A stretch of 64,000 bases of DNA from an uncultured Aquimarina sp. (GTDB lineage: Bacteria > Bacteroidota > Bacteroidia > Flavobacteriales > Flavobacteriaceae), in assembly GCF_947492405.1 (NCBI RefSeq), contig NZ_CANLMP010000003.1, forward strand, positions 248,001 through 312,000, read 5' to 3'. The first letter of the stretch is position 1, and every line of letters begins with the position of its first letter. The position numbers and the translations under genes were made by a program. The notes beneath the pieces are model-generated. The model made no database searches and was not told the origin of the DNA. It saw only the letters and a program-made list of their open reading frames with translations. This document shows, in pieces, positions 9,668 to 20,300 of this stretch.

Positions 9668-12600
9668 ATGAAAAAACTATTATTTTCTTTAGCAACCATC
9701 CTAATTACCGTATACGGTTCGTATGCTCAATGCGGCCCAGGAGAAGATACCACAGCACCAGTATTTGGAAACGCAGGAGATGGAACCATGGCAAATCCAT
9801 TTAAAAACTTACTATTATCTACAGTAGGCGGTGTGCCTAGTGGTACCTACTATTTTAATTTTAATGGTAGTACTTTTCAAGGAGCACTAGACAATGACAC
9901 TGATGGCGGTGGTTGGTTAATGGTACTAAACTATGTACACTTAGCAGGAGACAACTCTGCACTTCAAGTGCGTAACACAGATTTACCATTATTAGGTTCT
10001 TCTACTGTTGGTGATAATGAAGCAGGAACTGCCAATTGGGGACATTTAGGAAATGACTTAGCAGCAGCCATTGATTTTGAAGAAATGCGGTTTTATGGTG
10101 AAACTACGGGTCATACCCGTATTATTAATTTTAAAACGTCTTATACTAATGCCTTAAACTACCTTAAAACGGGAGTTGGCAATTTTATTGGAATTAATAG
10201 TGTTGCTAATTTTACTGCGCTCTCAGGGCATACTGCGAATCTCCCTGGTCAAACTGCAAATTATTTTACAAATCAAGGAGATAATGCCTTAACAGAGTTC
10301 CCATTTTTCCGCAGTGCACAATTTCACTGGGGAATTCGTGGAGGAGGTGCAACAGGAAACCGCTGGGAAGTTGACGATAGTGCGATAAATACACAAAGCA
10401 CGATTCATCGTGTTTGGGTTCGTGGTGATCTCTCACCATCAGCAACGCCAACACTAAGTGCCACTTTAGATAACACAGGAAATATAAGCATAAGTCCAAC
10501 AGACTTTGGGTTCACTCTTACTGATAATTGTAGTACTGAAGCCAACATCAATTTAAGTCTAAGTCAAACAGATTTTAGCTGTGCAGATGTTGGTGATAAT
10601 ACCATACAATTTACGGCTACAGATGAGCAAAATAACAATGTAACCATAGATGTAACGGTAACCATTGTAGAATCTCCACCAGTAATAAATACAGCTCCTC
10701 CAGCACCTTTTCTTATTGTAGCATTGGATAGCAATGGAGAGCTAATATTAGACTTAGCAACATTAAATACAACAGTTACAGATGACTGTGGTATTATGAG
10801 TACGACCATTAGTCGAACAGATTTTAATTGTGATGATATAGGATTTAATTCGGTAACAATTACTACTACAGATGTGAATGGAAATGTAACAAATGCCAGT
10901 ATGCCTTTTATTATTACAGATCCAGTACCACCAGTAATTCAATGTGTTGCTTCATTCTCGGTAGAATTAGATGGAACAGGAAGTGTAACACTGAATCCAA
11001 ATAGTCTATTAGAGAGTTTTATAGATAACTGTAACGGATTAGGAAATGTTACTTTAGATAAATCTGTATTTACCTGTGCAGATATTGGAGATAATTTGGT
11101 TACACTTACGGTAAGTGATCAAGGAGGTAATGAAACTACCTGTACTACTACAGTTACGGTAACCATACCCTCATGTCCAGGAAATTTAACCTTGCAAGCA
11201 GAAACAGACGCCTGTGGTATTACCTATAACTATCCTTGCGCAAGTAATGTTACTTCTGGCCCTCCAAGTGGTACCTTTTTAGCAGTAGGGACAACCAATA
11301 CATTTACCTATGACACCTTAGACAATATGGGTGCAACTGTACCTTGTAGTTATGATGTGACTGTGGTAGATACAGAAGGCCCTGCTTTTATCACTCGAGA
11401 TCAGACCTTAGTTTTGGATGTTACAGGAACAGTGTCATTAACAGCTAATGATTTATTAGGTTCAAATCCCTTAGCTCCCGATTATACAGTAGACCAAACA
11501 GGAACTTTTAATAGAGAAGATATTTCAACTACAGGTACGGAAATCCTACTTGAAGATGATCAGGTTTCAACTGCATTACCTATTGGTTTTGAGTTTGCAT
11601 TTTATGGAAACTTATATAATGATTTTTACATTTCATCTAATGGATTTATAACCTTTACAGCCAATAGCGATGATGGATGTTGTGATGGACAAGTACTTCC
11701 AGATACTACTGAACCAAACAACTTAATTGCTTTCGATTGGGAAGATTATGACCCTGAATCTGGAGGAAACATTCGTTATGAAACTATTGGTACGGCACCA
11801 AACCGTATTTTGATTATGGATTTTGATAATGTAGCACACATTGATGATGCTATGCAAGGAACCACAACCCAAGTAAAACTTTTTGAAACCACCAATACTA
11901 TTGAAATCCATGCAACTAGCATTTCAGACTTAGGATATGATAAAACTCAAGGCCTTGAAAATATAAATGGTACAGCAGCGATTATTGTACCAGGTCGCAA
12001 TGCGGCACAATGGAGTACTACTAATGATGTAGTTACTTTTATACCAATTGCAGGAATCATAGATGGATGTGGTGTAGATACGCTGGTAGCTTCACAAACA
12101 GATTTTGATTGTACAAATTTAGGAACAAACATTGTAACCCTAACTGCTACAGATCTTAATGGTAATGTTTCTATGCAAAATGCAATAGTAACTGTAACAA
12201 CTACAGATACTACAGCCCCAGTTATCACCCTAACAGGAGATGATCCGCAAGAAATAGTTCAGGGAACTGCCTATTCAGAATTAGGAGCTACTGCAGACGA
12301 TGGATCTATGGTAGTGATCAATGCTTCATTGGTGGATATAAATACTGTAGGAAGTTATAGTGTAACCTACAATGCTAAAGATTTGTCTTGTAATGACGCT
12401 ATAGAAGTTGTTAGAACAATAAACGTTGTAGATACAACTGCACCAGTTATTAGTTTAACCGGAGTAAATCCACAAATCATAGAATTAGGTGCTGGTTATA
12501 CAGAATTAGGAGCTACTACCGATGATGGATCTATGATTGTGATTGATGACTCATTAGTCGACACCAATACTGTAGGAAGTTATAGCGTTAGGTATAATGC

Positions 12601-13822
12601 TACAGATACCTCAGGAAACAATGCTATAGAAGTAATCAGAACTGTAAATGTAGTAGATACCACTGCCCCAGTAATTAGTTTGATAGGAGCAAATCCGCAA
12701 GAGATAGAGTTAGGTGCTGGTTATACAGAATTAGGTGCTACCACCGATGATGGATCTACAGTAGTGATTGATGATTCATTGGTGGATACAAATACGGTAG
12801 GGAGTTATAGCGTTAGGTATAATGCCGCTGATGCTTCAGGAAACAATACCGTAGAAGTTATTAGAACTGTAACCGTAGTAGACACAACTGCACCAGTGAT
12901 TAGTTTAAACGGAGCAAATCCGCAAGTGATAGAATTAGGTACTGGTTATACCGAATTAGGAGCTACTACTGATGATGGATCTACAGTAGTGATTGATGAT
13001 TCATTGGTGGACACCAATACGGTAGGAAGTTACAGTGCTAGGTATAATGCTTCTGATGTTTCAGGAAACAATGCCGTAGAAGTGATTAGGACTGTAAACG
13101 TAGTAGATACAACTGCACCAGTGATTAGCTTAACCGGATTAAATCCACAAGTGATAGAATTAGGTACTGGTTATACCGAATTAGGAGCTACTACCGATGA
13201 CGGATCTACAGTAGTGATTGATGATTCATTAGTGGATACAAATACGGTAGGAATTTATAGCGTTAGGTATAATGCCACTGATGCCTCAGGAAACAATGCT
13301 ATAGAAGTGATCAGAACTGTAAATGTAGTAGATACCACTGCCCCAGTAATTAGTTTGATAGGTGCAAATCCACAAGAGATAGAGTTAGGCGCTGGCTATA
13401 CAGAATGGGGCGCTACTACTGATGACGGATCTATGGTTGTAATTGATGATTCATCGGTCGATACCAATACGGTAGGAAGTTATAGCGTTAGGTACAATGC
13501 CACTGATGCCTCAGGAAACAATGCTATAGAAGTGATCAGAACTGTAAACGTGATACCATTACTAACTATAGAAGACAATTTATTTTCTAAAGCTGTTATT
13601 GTATATCCTAATCCAACTAGTAGTATCCTTTATATTGAATCCTCAGAAAATCTTATGGATACCATCGAAGTGATGGACATGAGTGGACGTATTATTAAAC
13701 GTATAGAGCAAGATGCTGTTAGCCGATATCAAATGAATACGTCTCATCTTGCTGGCGGTATTTACTTTGTAAAAATTACTTCTGGAAACAAAGAAGCAAT
13801 TAAACGAATTACTAAGAATTAA
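9668..13822 (+). CDS. T9SS-secreted protein with fibrinogen/intelectin-like domain, HYR-like domains and six DUF5011 repeats
   Basis: 1384 aa. Signal peptide 1-20 (ends YGSYA-Q). Residues about 55-255 resemble a fibrinogen/intelectin C-terminal lectin domain (YYFNFNGSTFQG, DTDGGGWLMV, WGIRGGG, IHRVWVRGD). Residues 256-560 hold HYR-like Ig folds with Cys pairs (FSCADVGDNTIQFTATD and similar). About 565-830 contains a beta-sandwich segment (GFEFAFYGNLYNDFYISSNGF). Residues 847-1296 are six 75-aa DUF5011-type Ig repeats, each starting DTTAPVI. Residues about 1310-1384 are a type-A T9SS sorting domain (VYPNPTSSILYIES ... MSGRIIKR ... LAGGIYFVKI). The protein should therefore cross the outer membrane by the type IX system and be released or surface-anchored. 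A carbohydrate-binding adhesin is the likely role, by analogy. A strong terminator follows. Confidence 0.88.
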   Translation: MKKLLFSLATILITVYGSYAQCGPGEDTTAPVFGNAGDGTMANPFKNLLLSTVGGVPSGTYYFNFNGSTFQGALDNDTDGGGWLMVLNYVHLAGDNSALQVRNTDLPLLGSSTVGDNEAGTANWGHLGNDLAAAIDFEEMRFYGETTGHTRIINFKTSYTNALNYLKTGVGNFIGINSVANFTALSGHTANLPGQTANYFTNQGDNALTEFPFFRSAQFHWGIRGGGATGNRWEVDDSAINTQSTIHRVWVRGDLSPSATPTLSATLDNTGNISISPTDFGFTLTDNCSTEANINLSLSQTDFSCADVGDNTIQFTATDEQNNNVTIDVTVTIVESPPVINTAPPAPFLIVALDSNGELILDLATLNTTVTDDCGIMSTTISRTDFNCDDIGFNSVTITTTDVNGNVTNASMPFIITDPVPPVIQCVASFSVELDGTGSVTLNPNSLLESFIDNCNGLGNVTLDKSVFTCADIGDNLVTLTVSDQGGNETTCTTTVTVTIPSCPGNLTLQAETDACGITYNYPCASNVTSGPPSGTFLAVGTTNTFTYDTLDNMGATVPCSYDVTVVDTEGPAFITRDQTLVLDVTGTVSLTANDLLGSNPLAPDYTVDQTGTFNREDISTTGTEILLEDDQVSTALPIGFEFAFYGNLYNDFYISSNGFITFTANSDDGCCDGQVLPDTTEPNNLIAFDWEDYDPESGGNIRYETIGTAPNRILIMDFDNVAHIDDAMQGTTTQVKLFETTNTIEIHATSISDLGYDKTQGLENINGTAAIIVPGRNAAQWSTTNDVVTFIPIAGIIDGCGVDTLVASQTDFDCTNLGTNIVTLTATDLNGNVSMQNAIVTVTTTDTTAPVITLTGDDPQEIVQGTAYSELGATADDGSMVVINASLVDINTVGSYSVTYNAKDLSCNDAIEVVRTINVVDTTAPVISLTGVNPQIIELGAGYTELGATTDDGSMIVIDDSLVDTNTVGSYSVRYNATDTSGNNAIEVIRTVNVVDTTAPVISLIGANPQEIELGAGYTELGATTDDGSTVVIDDSLVDTNTVGSYSVRYNAADASGNNTVEVIRTVTVVDTTAPVISLNGANPQVIELGTGYTELGATTDDGSTVVIDDSLVDTNTVGSYSARYNASDVSGNNAVEVIRTVNVVDTTAPVISLTGLNPQVIELGTGYTELGATTDDGSTVVIDDSLVDTNTVGIYSVRYNATDASGNNAIEVIRTVNVVDTTAPVISLIGANPQEIELGAGYTEWGATTDDGSMVVIDDSSVDTNTVGSYSVRYNATDASGNNAIEVIRTVNVIPLLTIEDNLFSKAVIVYPNPTSSILYIESSENLMDTIEVMDMSGRIIKRIEQDAVSRYQMNTSHLAGGIYFVKITSGNKEAIKRITKN
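12206..13555 (+). repeat. Six tandem 225-bp units encoding DUF5011 Ig-like domains
   Basis: Units begin at 12206, 12431, 12656, 12881, 13106 and 13331, an exact 225-bp period (75 codons). Units 2-6 are very similar at DNA level. Unit 1 is the most diverged (for example it has a Cys in place of Gly in the SGN motif). Such an array is prone to slippage or recombination, so copy number may differ between strains or be misassembled. Confidence 0.9.
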
Positions 13823-13858
13823 TGAGTAAGCTCTAATAACTAGTTTGGTTTTATTGGG

Positions 13859-13908
13859 TTTGTTGAAGGTGTTTTAAAAATCGAAACACCTTCAACAAAT
13901 CCTTTTTT
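13859..13908 (+). terminator. Rho-independent terminator
   Basis: Perfect 16-bp arms 13859-13874 and 13884-13899 with a 9-base loop, followed by CCTTTTTTT. It ends the transcript of the fibrinogen-like/DUF5011 gene. Confidence 0.85.
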
Positions 13909-13927
13909 TAAATTTCGTGATTCCAGT

Positions 13928-14088
13928 AAAATTATGATGTTAACATAAGATACACCTATATTTTTACAAAATTTAAACTGTTTACATTCGGTCTTAAAAA
14001 TTTAGAAGTAAGATACAATCGATATGATCGAAGCGATGGATTACAAGCTAATAGTATCAGTACTGGATTTAAGTTTGTATTGGATTAA
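13928..14088 (+). pseudogene. Remnant of an outer-membrane beta-barrel protein C-terminus
   Basis: After an in-frame TAA at 13927, the frame reads about 53 codons to a TAA at 14086, with no usable start. The peptide has alternating polar/hydrophobic strands ending NSISTGFKFVLD, typical of the last strand of a porin-like barrel. Nothing upstream in frame completes it, and the preceding DNA belongs to the terminator. It looks like the tail of a deleted gene. The family is not certain. Confidence 0.35.
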
Positions 14089-14508
14089 ATTCTAATTTAA
14101 TAAATCAGTTATCAATCTATGCATATCTCGAGTTTTGAAAGTGTCGTTTATCGTAAATACCAAAGCTTCTAGAAATGACAAAACCATTGTGGAAAATTCT
14201 AGTTAAAGTAATTAAATTGTTGTTCAACAATGAATATTGGTCTAGATAATTTATAAATTTTTATCTAAGGTTGATTAATATGTAAGACGCTTATTATTAA
14301 ATGCATATTAGTGAGAAAAAATAATTTTGTAGGGGTGTTTGTAGGGGTCGATTCTCTATATGTTAATTGCGTTAAGGTTTATTTTTGAACCACCTAAATC
14401 TAAAAACCTCAAACCCCATGAAAATTTATTTATTATCTACTTCTTTTCTTCTTCAAAGCACCCAAATAAATCCGTAAAAATTAAAGGATGTAAAAAAGTA
14501 AAAATAAA

Positions 14509-14535
14509 AATAGGGTAAATAGATACTTGGCTGTA
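14509..14535 (+). promoter_or_regulatory. Conserved upstream element, copy B (AATAGGGTA-N7-ACTT-N3-TGTA)
   Basis: Lies 50 bases before the ATG of the FG-GAP/HYR gene. Spacing matches copies at 9569 and 23397. Copies B and C also share a following CCTATGA/CCTTATGA. Confidence 0.45.
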
Positions 14536-14584
14536 TTACCTATGAATAGATAAAAAAGAATCCCAAAATAATGCCCCTTTTACT

Positions 14585-17344
14585 ATGAAAAAACTACTAC
14601 TATGCCTATGCTTGTTAATTAGTTATTTAATCAACTCACAGACATTTACCGAACTAGCCACCGCGAACTTAACAGACGTAACTCAAAGTGCTGTAGCTTG
14701 GGGAGATTATGATAATGATGGCGATTTGGATATCCTCTTAACAGGACATACGGGAAGTGCTAGAGTGTCAAAAATATATACGAATACTGCAGGAACATTT
14801 AGTGAGCTAGCTGCGGCAAACTTAACAGACGTAAACAACAGTGCTGTAGCCTGGGGTGACTATGATAACGATGGTGATTTAGATATCTTACTAACAGGAG
14901 ATACAGGAAGTGCTGTAGTTTCAAAAATATATACCAATACGGGAGGGACTTTTACAGAACTTGCCACAGCAAATTTAACGGATGTAGGCTACGGTGACGC
15001 AGCCTGGGGCGATTATGATAATGATGGTGATTTAGATATCTTACTAACAGGGTTTACAGGAAGTGCTACAGTTTCAAAAATATATACTAATACCGCAGGG
15101 ACTTTCACAGAGCTTGTTACAGCAAACTTAACAGCTGTAACTAATAGTGCTGTTGCCTGGGGCGATTATGATAACGATGGTGATTTAGATATATTACTAG
15201 CTGGGAATGAAGTAAGTGGTGAAATTTCAAAAATATATACCAATGATGCAGGAACTTTCACAGAGCTTGCCACAGCAAATTTAGCGCAACTAGCTTCTGG
15301 GGATGCGGCTTGGGGGGATTATGACAATGATGGTGATTTAGATATATTGTTAACAGGTCTTGAAGGAGGGAGTACGCCACGTACCAAAATATATACGAAT
15401 ACAGCAGGGATTTTTACAGAACTCCCTACAACCAATTTGGCTAATGTTAGTGTTGGTGCTGCACTTTGGGGAGATTATGATAATGACGGCGATTTAGATA
15501 TTCTGTTGTCTGGATATACAGGAAGTGCTAGAATAACAAAAATATATACCAATACTGCAGGCATTTTTACTGAATTTGCTACAGCGAATTTATCAGAAGC
15601 AGTCTTTGGTGATTCAGCTTGGGGTGATTATGATAATGATGGGGATTTAGATATCCTATTAACGGGAGAATTTCCTGTAAGCTCAAAAATATTTACCAAC
15701 AATACGAGTACCCCCAATACATCTCCTGCTGCACCTACTACGCCAACAGCAGTAGTAAATAATGATGAGGTTGCCTTAAGTTGGACAGCCAGTACCGATG
15801 CAGAAACTCCTAGCAGTGGATTAAGTTATAATGTATATATAAAAGATGCTTCTACAAGCTCAGCATACGCAGTTAGTCCAATGGCACAAGAAAATAACGG
15901 TTGGCGTAAACTTCCTGCCTTGGGGAATGCACAACAAAACACTTCATATACGTGGAAACTACCGCAGCAATATCATGGTGCAAATACTAACTTTACTTTT
16001 AAAGTACAAGCTATTGATCATAGTTTTGCGGGTTCCGCATTTTCTACCGAGAGTACTTTTACTGTTGACTTAAGACCTTTTACTGAACTTAGTACTGCAA
16101 ACTTAATGGATTTGCTTAATAGTTCAGCAGCCTGGGGAGATTATGACAATGACGGAGATTTGGATGTACTTTTAATAGGGCAGGATTCACCAGTAACACT
16201 TAATGCATACTCTAAAATATATACCAATAATAACGGGATTTTTACAGAGCTTACTTCGGCTAATTTACAAGGTTTGAATTACAGTAAGGGAGCCTGGGGC
16301 GATTATGATAATGATGGGGATTTGGATGTGTTAATAACGGGTTCTATAGGGGGGTTTTCAGGAGTTACAAAAATATATACCAACACTAATGGGGTTTTTA
16401 CCGAAGATACTGGTACCAATTTACCAAACTTTGTTGGTGGTTCAGTAGTCTGGGGCGATTATGATAATGATGGCGATTTAGATGTTTTAATAACAAGAGC
16501 ATCTAAATCAGAAATTTATACAAATGATAATGGAGTCTTTTCAGAACTTGCTACCGCAAATTTAATAGGAGTTAGTGATAGCTTTGCCACTTGGGGCGAT
16601 TATGATAATGATGGTGATTTAGATATTCTTTTAACAGGGTATACTGGGAGTGCAGATATATCAAAAATATATACGAATACTAATGGAGTTTTTACAGAAC
16701 TTACTTCTGCAAATTTAACAGGGGTATCTTATAGTCATGCAGCTTGGGGCGATTATGATGACGATGGCGATTTAGATATTTTATTGACGGGGTATACTGG
16801 AAGTACTACCGTTTCAAAAATATATAACAACAATGCAGGTACTTTTACAGAATTGGTTACTGCGAATTTACCAAGACTTCAATACAGCTCAGTTGCTTGG
16901 GGCGATTATGATAATGATGGCGATTTAGATGTATTACTCTTTGGATTAAATAGTGGTGCTTCTATTACTAAGATATATACCAATACTTCAGGTGTTTTTT
17001 CCGAATTAGTTTCTGCAAGTTTAACTGGTGGATTTAATGGTAATGCTACTTGGGGTGATTATGATAATGATGGCGATTTAGATATTTTAGTATCTGGACA
17101 AGAGTCTATTGGAGTAAACTTTTCGAAAATATACACCAATAATTCGTTTACGCCTAATACGCCGCCTACAGCACCTACGAATCCTACAGCTGTAGTAAGT
17201 GAAAATGAAGTAACCCTAAGCTGGACAGCCAGTACAGATGCAGAAACGCCTAGTAATGGATTAAGTTACAATGTATATATAAAAGATGCTTCGACAAGCT
17301 CAGCATACGTAATTAGTCCAATGGCACAAGAAAATGATGGTTAG
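14585..17344 (+). CDS. FG-GAP/VCBS-repeat surface protein, N-terminal part, cut by an amber codon
   Basis: 919 codons. Signal peptide 1-19 (LLISYLINSQ). Residues about 20-375 carry seven FG-GAP/VCBS repeats with the calcium loop WGDYDNDGDLD. A fibronectin-III-like domain follows (about 376-497, LSWTASTDAETPSSGLSYNV). Then come seven more repeats (about 498-855) and a second Fn3 domain that breaks at TAG 17342-17344. In the other two Fn3 copies this position is a Trp codon (NGWRKLP, DGWRKLP), so a single TGG-to-TAG change explains the stop. The same frame stays open for 1965 more codons. As it stands the fragment has no T9SS tail, so unless the stop is read through or is a sequencing error, the product would not be sorted normally. 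Seven repeats per block fits one seven-bladed integrin-like propeller. Confidence 0.85.
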   Translation: MKKLLLCLCLLISYLINSQTFTELATANLTDVTQSAVAWGDYDNDGDLDILLTGHTGSARVSKIYTNTAGTFSELAAANLTDVNNSAVAWGDYDNDGDLDILLTGDTGSAVVSKIYTNTGGTFTELATANLTDVGYGDAAWGDYDNDGDLDILLTGFTGSATVSKIYTNTAGTFTELVTANLTAVTNSAVAWGDYDNDGDLDILLAGNEVSGEISKIYTNDAGTFTELATANLAQLASGDAAWGDYDNDGDLDILLTGLEGGSTPRTKIYTNTAGIFTELPTTNLANVSVGAALWGDYDNDGDLDILLSGYTGSARITKIYTNTAGIFTEFATANLSEAVFGDSAWGDYDNDGDLDILLTGEFPVSSKIFTNNTSTPNTSPAAPTTPTAVVNNDEVALSWTASTDAETPSSGLSYNVYIKDASTSSAYAVSPMAQENNGWRKLPALGNAQQNTSYTWKLPQQYHGANTNFTFKVQAIDHSFAGSAFSTESTFTVDLRPFTELSTANLMDLLNSSAAWGDYDNDGDLDVLLIGQDSPVTLNAYSKIYTNNNGIFTELTSANLQGLNYSKGAWGDYDNDGDLDVLITGSIGGFSGVTKIYTNTNGVFTEDTGTNLPNFVGGSVVWGDYDNDGDLDVLITRASKSEIYTNDNGVFSELATANLIGVSDSFATWGDYDNDGDLDILLTGYTGSADISKIYTNTNGVFTELTSANLTGVSYSHAAWGDYDDDGDLDILLTGYTGSTTVSKIYNNNAGTFTELVTANLPRLQYSSVAWGDYDNDGDLDVLLFGLNSGASITKIYTNTSGVFSELVSASLTGGFNGNATWGDYDNDGDLDILVSGQESIGVNFSKIYTNNSFTPNTPPTAPTNPTAVVSENEVTLSWTASTDAETPSNGLSYNVYIKDASTSSAYVISPMAQENDG

Positions 17345-20300
17345 CGTAAATTACCAGCTATAGGTAATACGGGACAAAACACTTCATATGTATGGAAATT
17401 ACCTGAAGAATATCTTAATACGAACAAAGATTTTACGTTTAAAATTCAGGCTATTGATCACAGTTTTGCTGGCTCAGAATTTTCTGCAGAAGGTACTTTT
17501 AGTATTGTAGATTTAAGAAACTTTATAGAATTGGATACTGCCAATTTAACTAATGTTTTTCAAAGTGCTGTTGCCTGGGGTGATTATGATAATGATGGCG
17601 ATTTAGACTTATTAGTAATCGGTAAAAAATCTATAACTACAGCAACTGATCCCATTTCAACAATTTATACCAATGATGCAGGAACATTTACTGCATTAGC
17701 TTCTGCAAATTTGATAGGAGTACAATCTGGAGCTGTGGAATGGGGTGATTATGATAACGATGGGGATTTAGATCTACTTATAACAGGTTTGGAAATTGGG
17801 AATACTCTTATATCAAAAATCTATACCAATACTGGAGGTTCATTTACAGAGTTAACAACCGCTAATTTGCCAGGAATCGCTTTTGGAGATGTTGCTTGGG
17901 GCGATTATGATAATGATGGTGATTTGGATATATTCTTAACGGGAGGTATTTCTAAAATATATACCAATGATGCAGGAACGTTTACAGAGCTCGCTAGTGC
18001 TAGTTTCCCAAGATTAAGTAGCGGTTCTGTAGATTGGGGCGATTATGATAATGATGGCGATTTAGATGTATTACTAACAGGATACACTGGAAGTTTAGAT
18101 ATATCGAAAATCTATACCAATGATGGGGGAACTTTTACAGAATTGACCTCTGCTAATTTAACCGGTGTCTCGTATAGTTCAACAGCTTGGGGTGATTATG
18201 ATAATGATGGCGATTTAGATGTTTTGTTGTCTGGATACACAGGAAGTGCTAGAGTAACAAAAGTATACACCAATACAGCCGGAAGTTTCACCGAACTTGC
18301 AACAGCCAATTTATTAGGCGTACAAGAAGGTTCGGTAGCTTGGGGTGATTACGATAATGATGGGGATTTAGATATATTATTAACGGGTTCTGGAAGTGGC
18401 GCTACAACTAGAATATATACGAATACCGCAGGTGTTTTTACACAACTTATTACAGACGATTTACCTGGATTAGTAGTTAGTGATGCTGTTTGGGGTGATT
18501 ATGATAATGATGGCGATTTAGACATCGCATTGGCAGGGGTTACAAACAATTCTTTCATTTCTAAAATATTCACTAACAATATTGCAATTGTGAATACACC
18601 ACCTACAGCCCCAACGAATCCAACAGCCGTGGTCAATGGAGATGCCATAACTTTAAGCTGGACAGCCAGTACCGATGCAGAAACTCCAAGTAGTGGTTTA
18701 AGCTATAATGTATATATAAAAGACGCTTCGACAAGCTCAGGATACAAAGTTAGTCCTATGGCGCAGGAAAATGATGGATGGCGTAAACTACCTGCTATTG
18801 GTAACTCCCAGGGTAATGCCAGCTATAAATATATTTTTTCCGCAGCATGTACCGATAATTATACCTTTAAAGTACAAGCTATAGATCATAATTTTGCCGG
18901 ATCAGCTTTTTCTTCAGAAGGGAGCTTTAGTATAGTAGATACTACTAACCCAACAATAGTAACACAAGATATCATCGTACAGTTAGATGCTTCAGGAAAT
19001 GTAAGTATAACTCCTGCTCAGATTGATAATGGTTCTTCAGATAATTGCGGAATTCAATCTATGAGTTTAGATGTAACCTCATTTGATTGTACGAATGTTG
19101 GAGCGAATACGGTAACATTAACCGTAACTGATGTCAATGGAAATTCAGATACCAATACGGCTATAGTAACTGTGGAAGATAAGATTGTACCAAGTGTAAT
19201 CACCCAAGCTATCACCGTACAATTGGATGCTTCAGGAAGTGCAAGTATCACTCCAGCTCAGATTGATAATGGTTCCTCAGATGCTTGTGGTATTCAATCG
19301 GTTAGTTTAGATACTACCTCATTTAATTGTACCAATATTGGAGCAAATACAGTGACCTTAACGGTAACCGATGTCAATGGAAACTCGGATACCAGTACTG
19401 CTATAGTAACTGTGGAAGATATCGTAACACCAATTATAATTACTCAAGATATCATCGTACAATTGGATGCATCAGGAAGTGCAAGTATCACTCCTGCACA
19501 AATTGATAATGGTTCTTCTGATAATTGCGGAATCCAATCGATGAGCTTAGATATTACCTCATTTGACTGTACGAATGTTAGAACAAACACAGTGACCTTA
19601 ACGGTAACTGATGTGAATGGAAACTCAGATACTAATACTGCTATTGTAACTGTAGAAGATACCGTTACACCAAGTGTAATTACTCAAAATATCACTGTAC
19701 AGTTGGATGCTTCAGGAAATGTAAGTATCACACCAGCTCAGATTCATAATGATTCCTCAGATAATTGTGGCATTCAATCGATGAGTTTAGATGTAACATC
19801 ATTCGATTGTATGAACATTGGAACAAATACAGTGACCTTAACAGTAACTGATGTGAACGGTAATTCAGATACCAATACCGCTATAGTAACTGTTGAAGAT
19901 ACCGTTTTACCTAGTGTAGTTACACAAGATATCACCGTACAATTAGATGCTTCAGGAAATGGAAGTATCACTCCAATACAAATTGATAATGGTTCTTCTG
20001 ATAACTGTGGAATTCAATCGATGAGTTTAAATATCACATCATTTGATTGTACGAATGTTGGAACAAACATGGTGACCTTAACCGTAACCGATGTGAATGG
20101 AAACTCAGATACCAATACTGCTATAGTAACTGTTGAAGATACTGTTTTACCAAGTGTAGTTACACAAGATATCATTGTACAGTTGGATGCTTCAGGAAAT
20201 GTAAGTATCACACCTGATCAGATTGATAATGGTTCTTCTGATAACTGTGGAATTCAATCGATGAGTTTGGATACTACCTCATTTGATTGTACGAATGTTG

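Larger units (their letters stand above)
13823..14584. other. 762-bp gene-free stretch between two large surface genes
   Basis: Holds the terminator (13859-13908), the barrel-protein remnant (to 14088), a perfect tandem pair TTTGTAGGGGT at 14326-14336 and 14338-14348, a possible -7 box TATTTTTG at 14380-14387, a 19-codon peptide frame with signal-peptide-like start (ATG 14418, stop 14475-14477, probably decayed), and upstream-element copy B (14509-14535). I see no intact gene. Confidence 0.6.
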
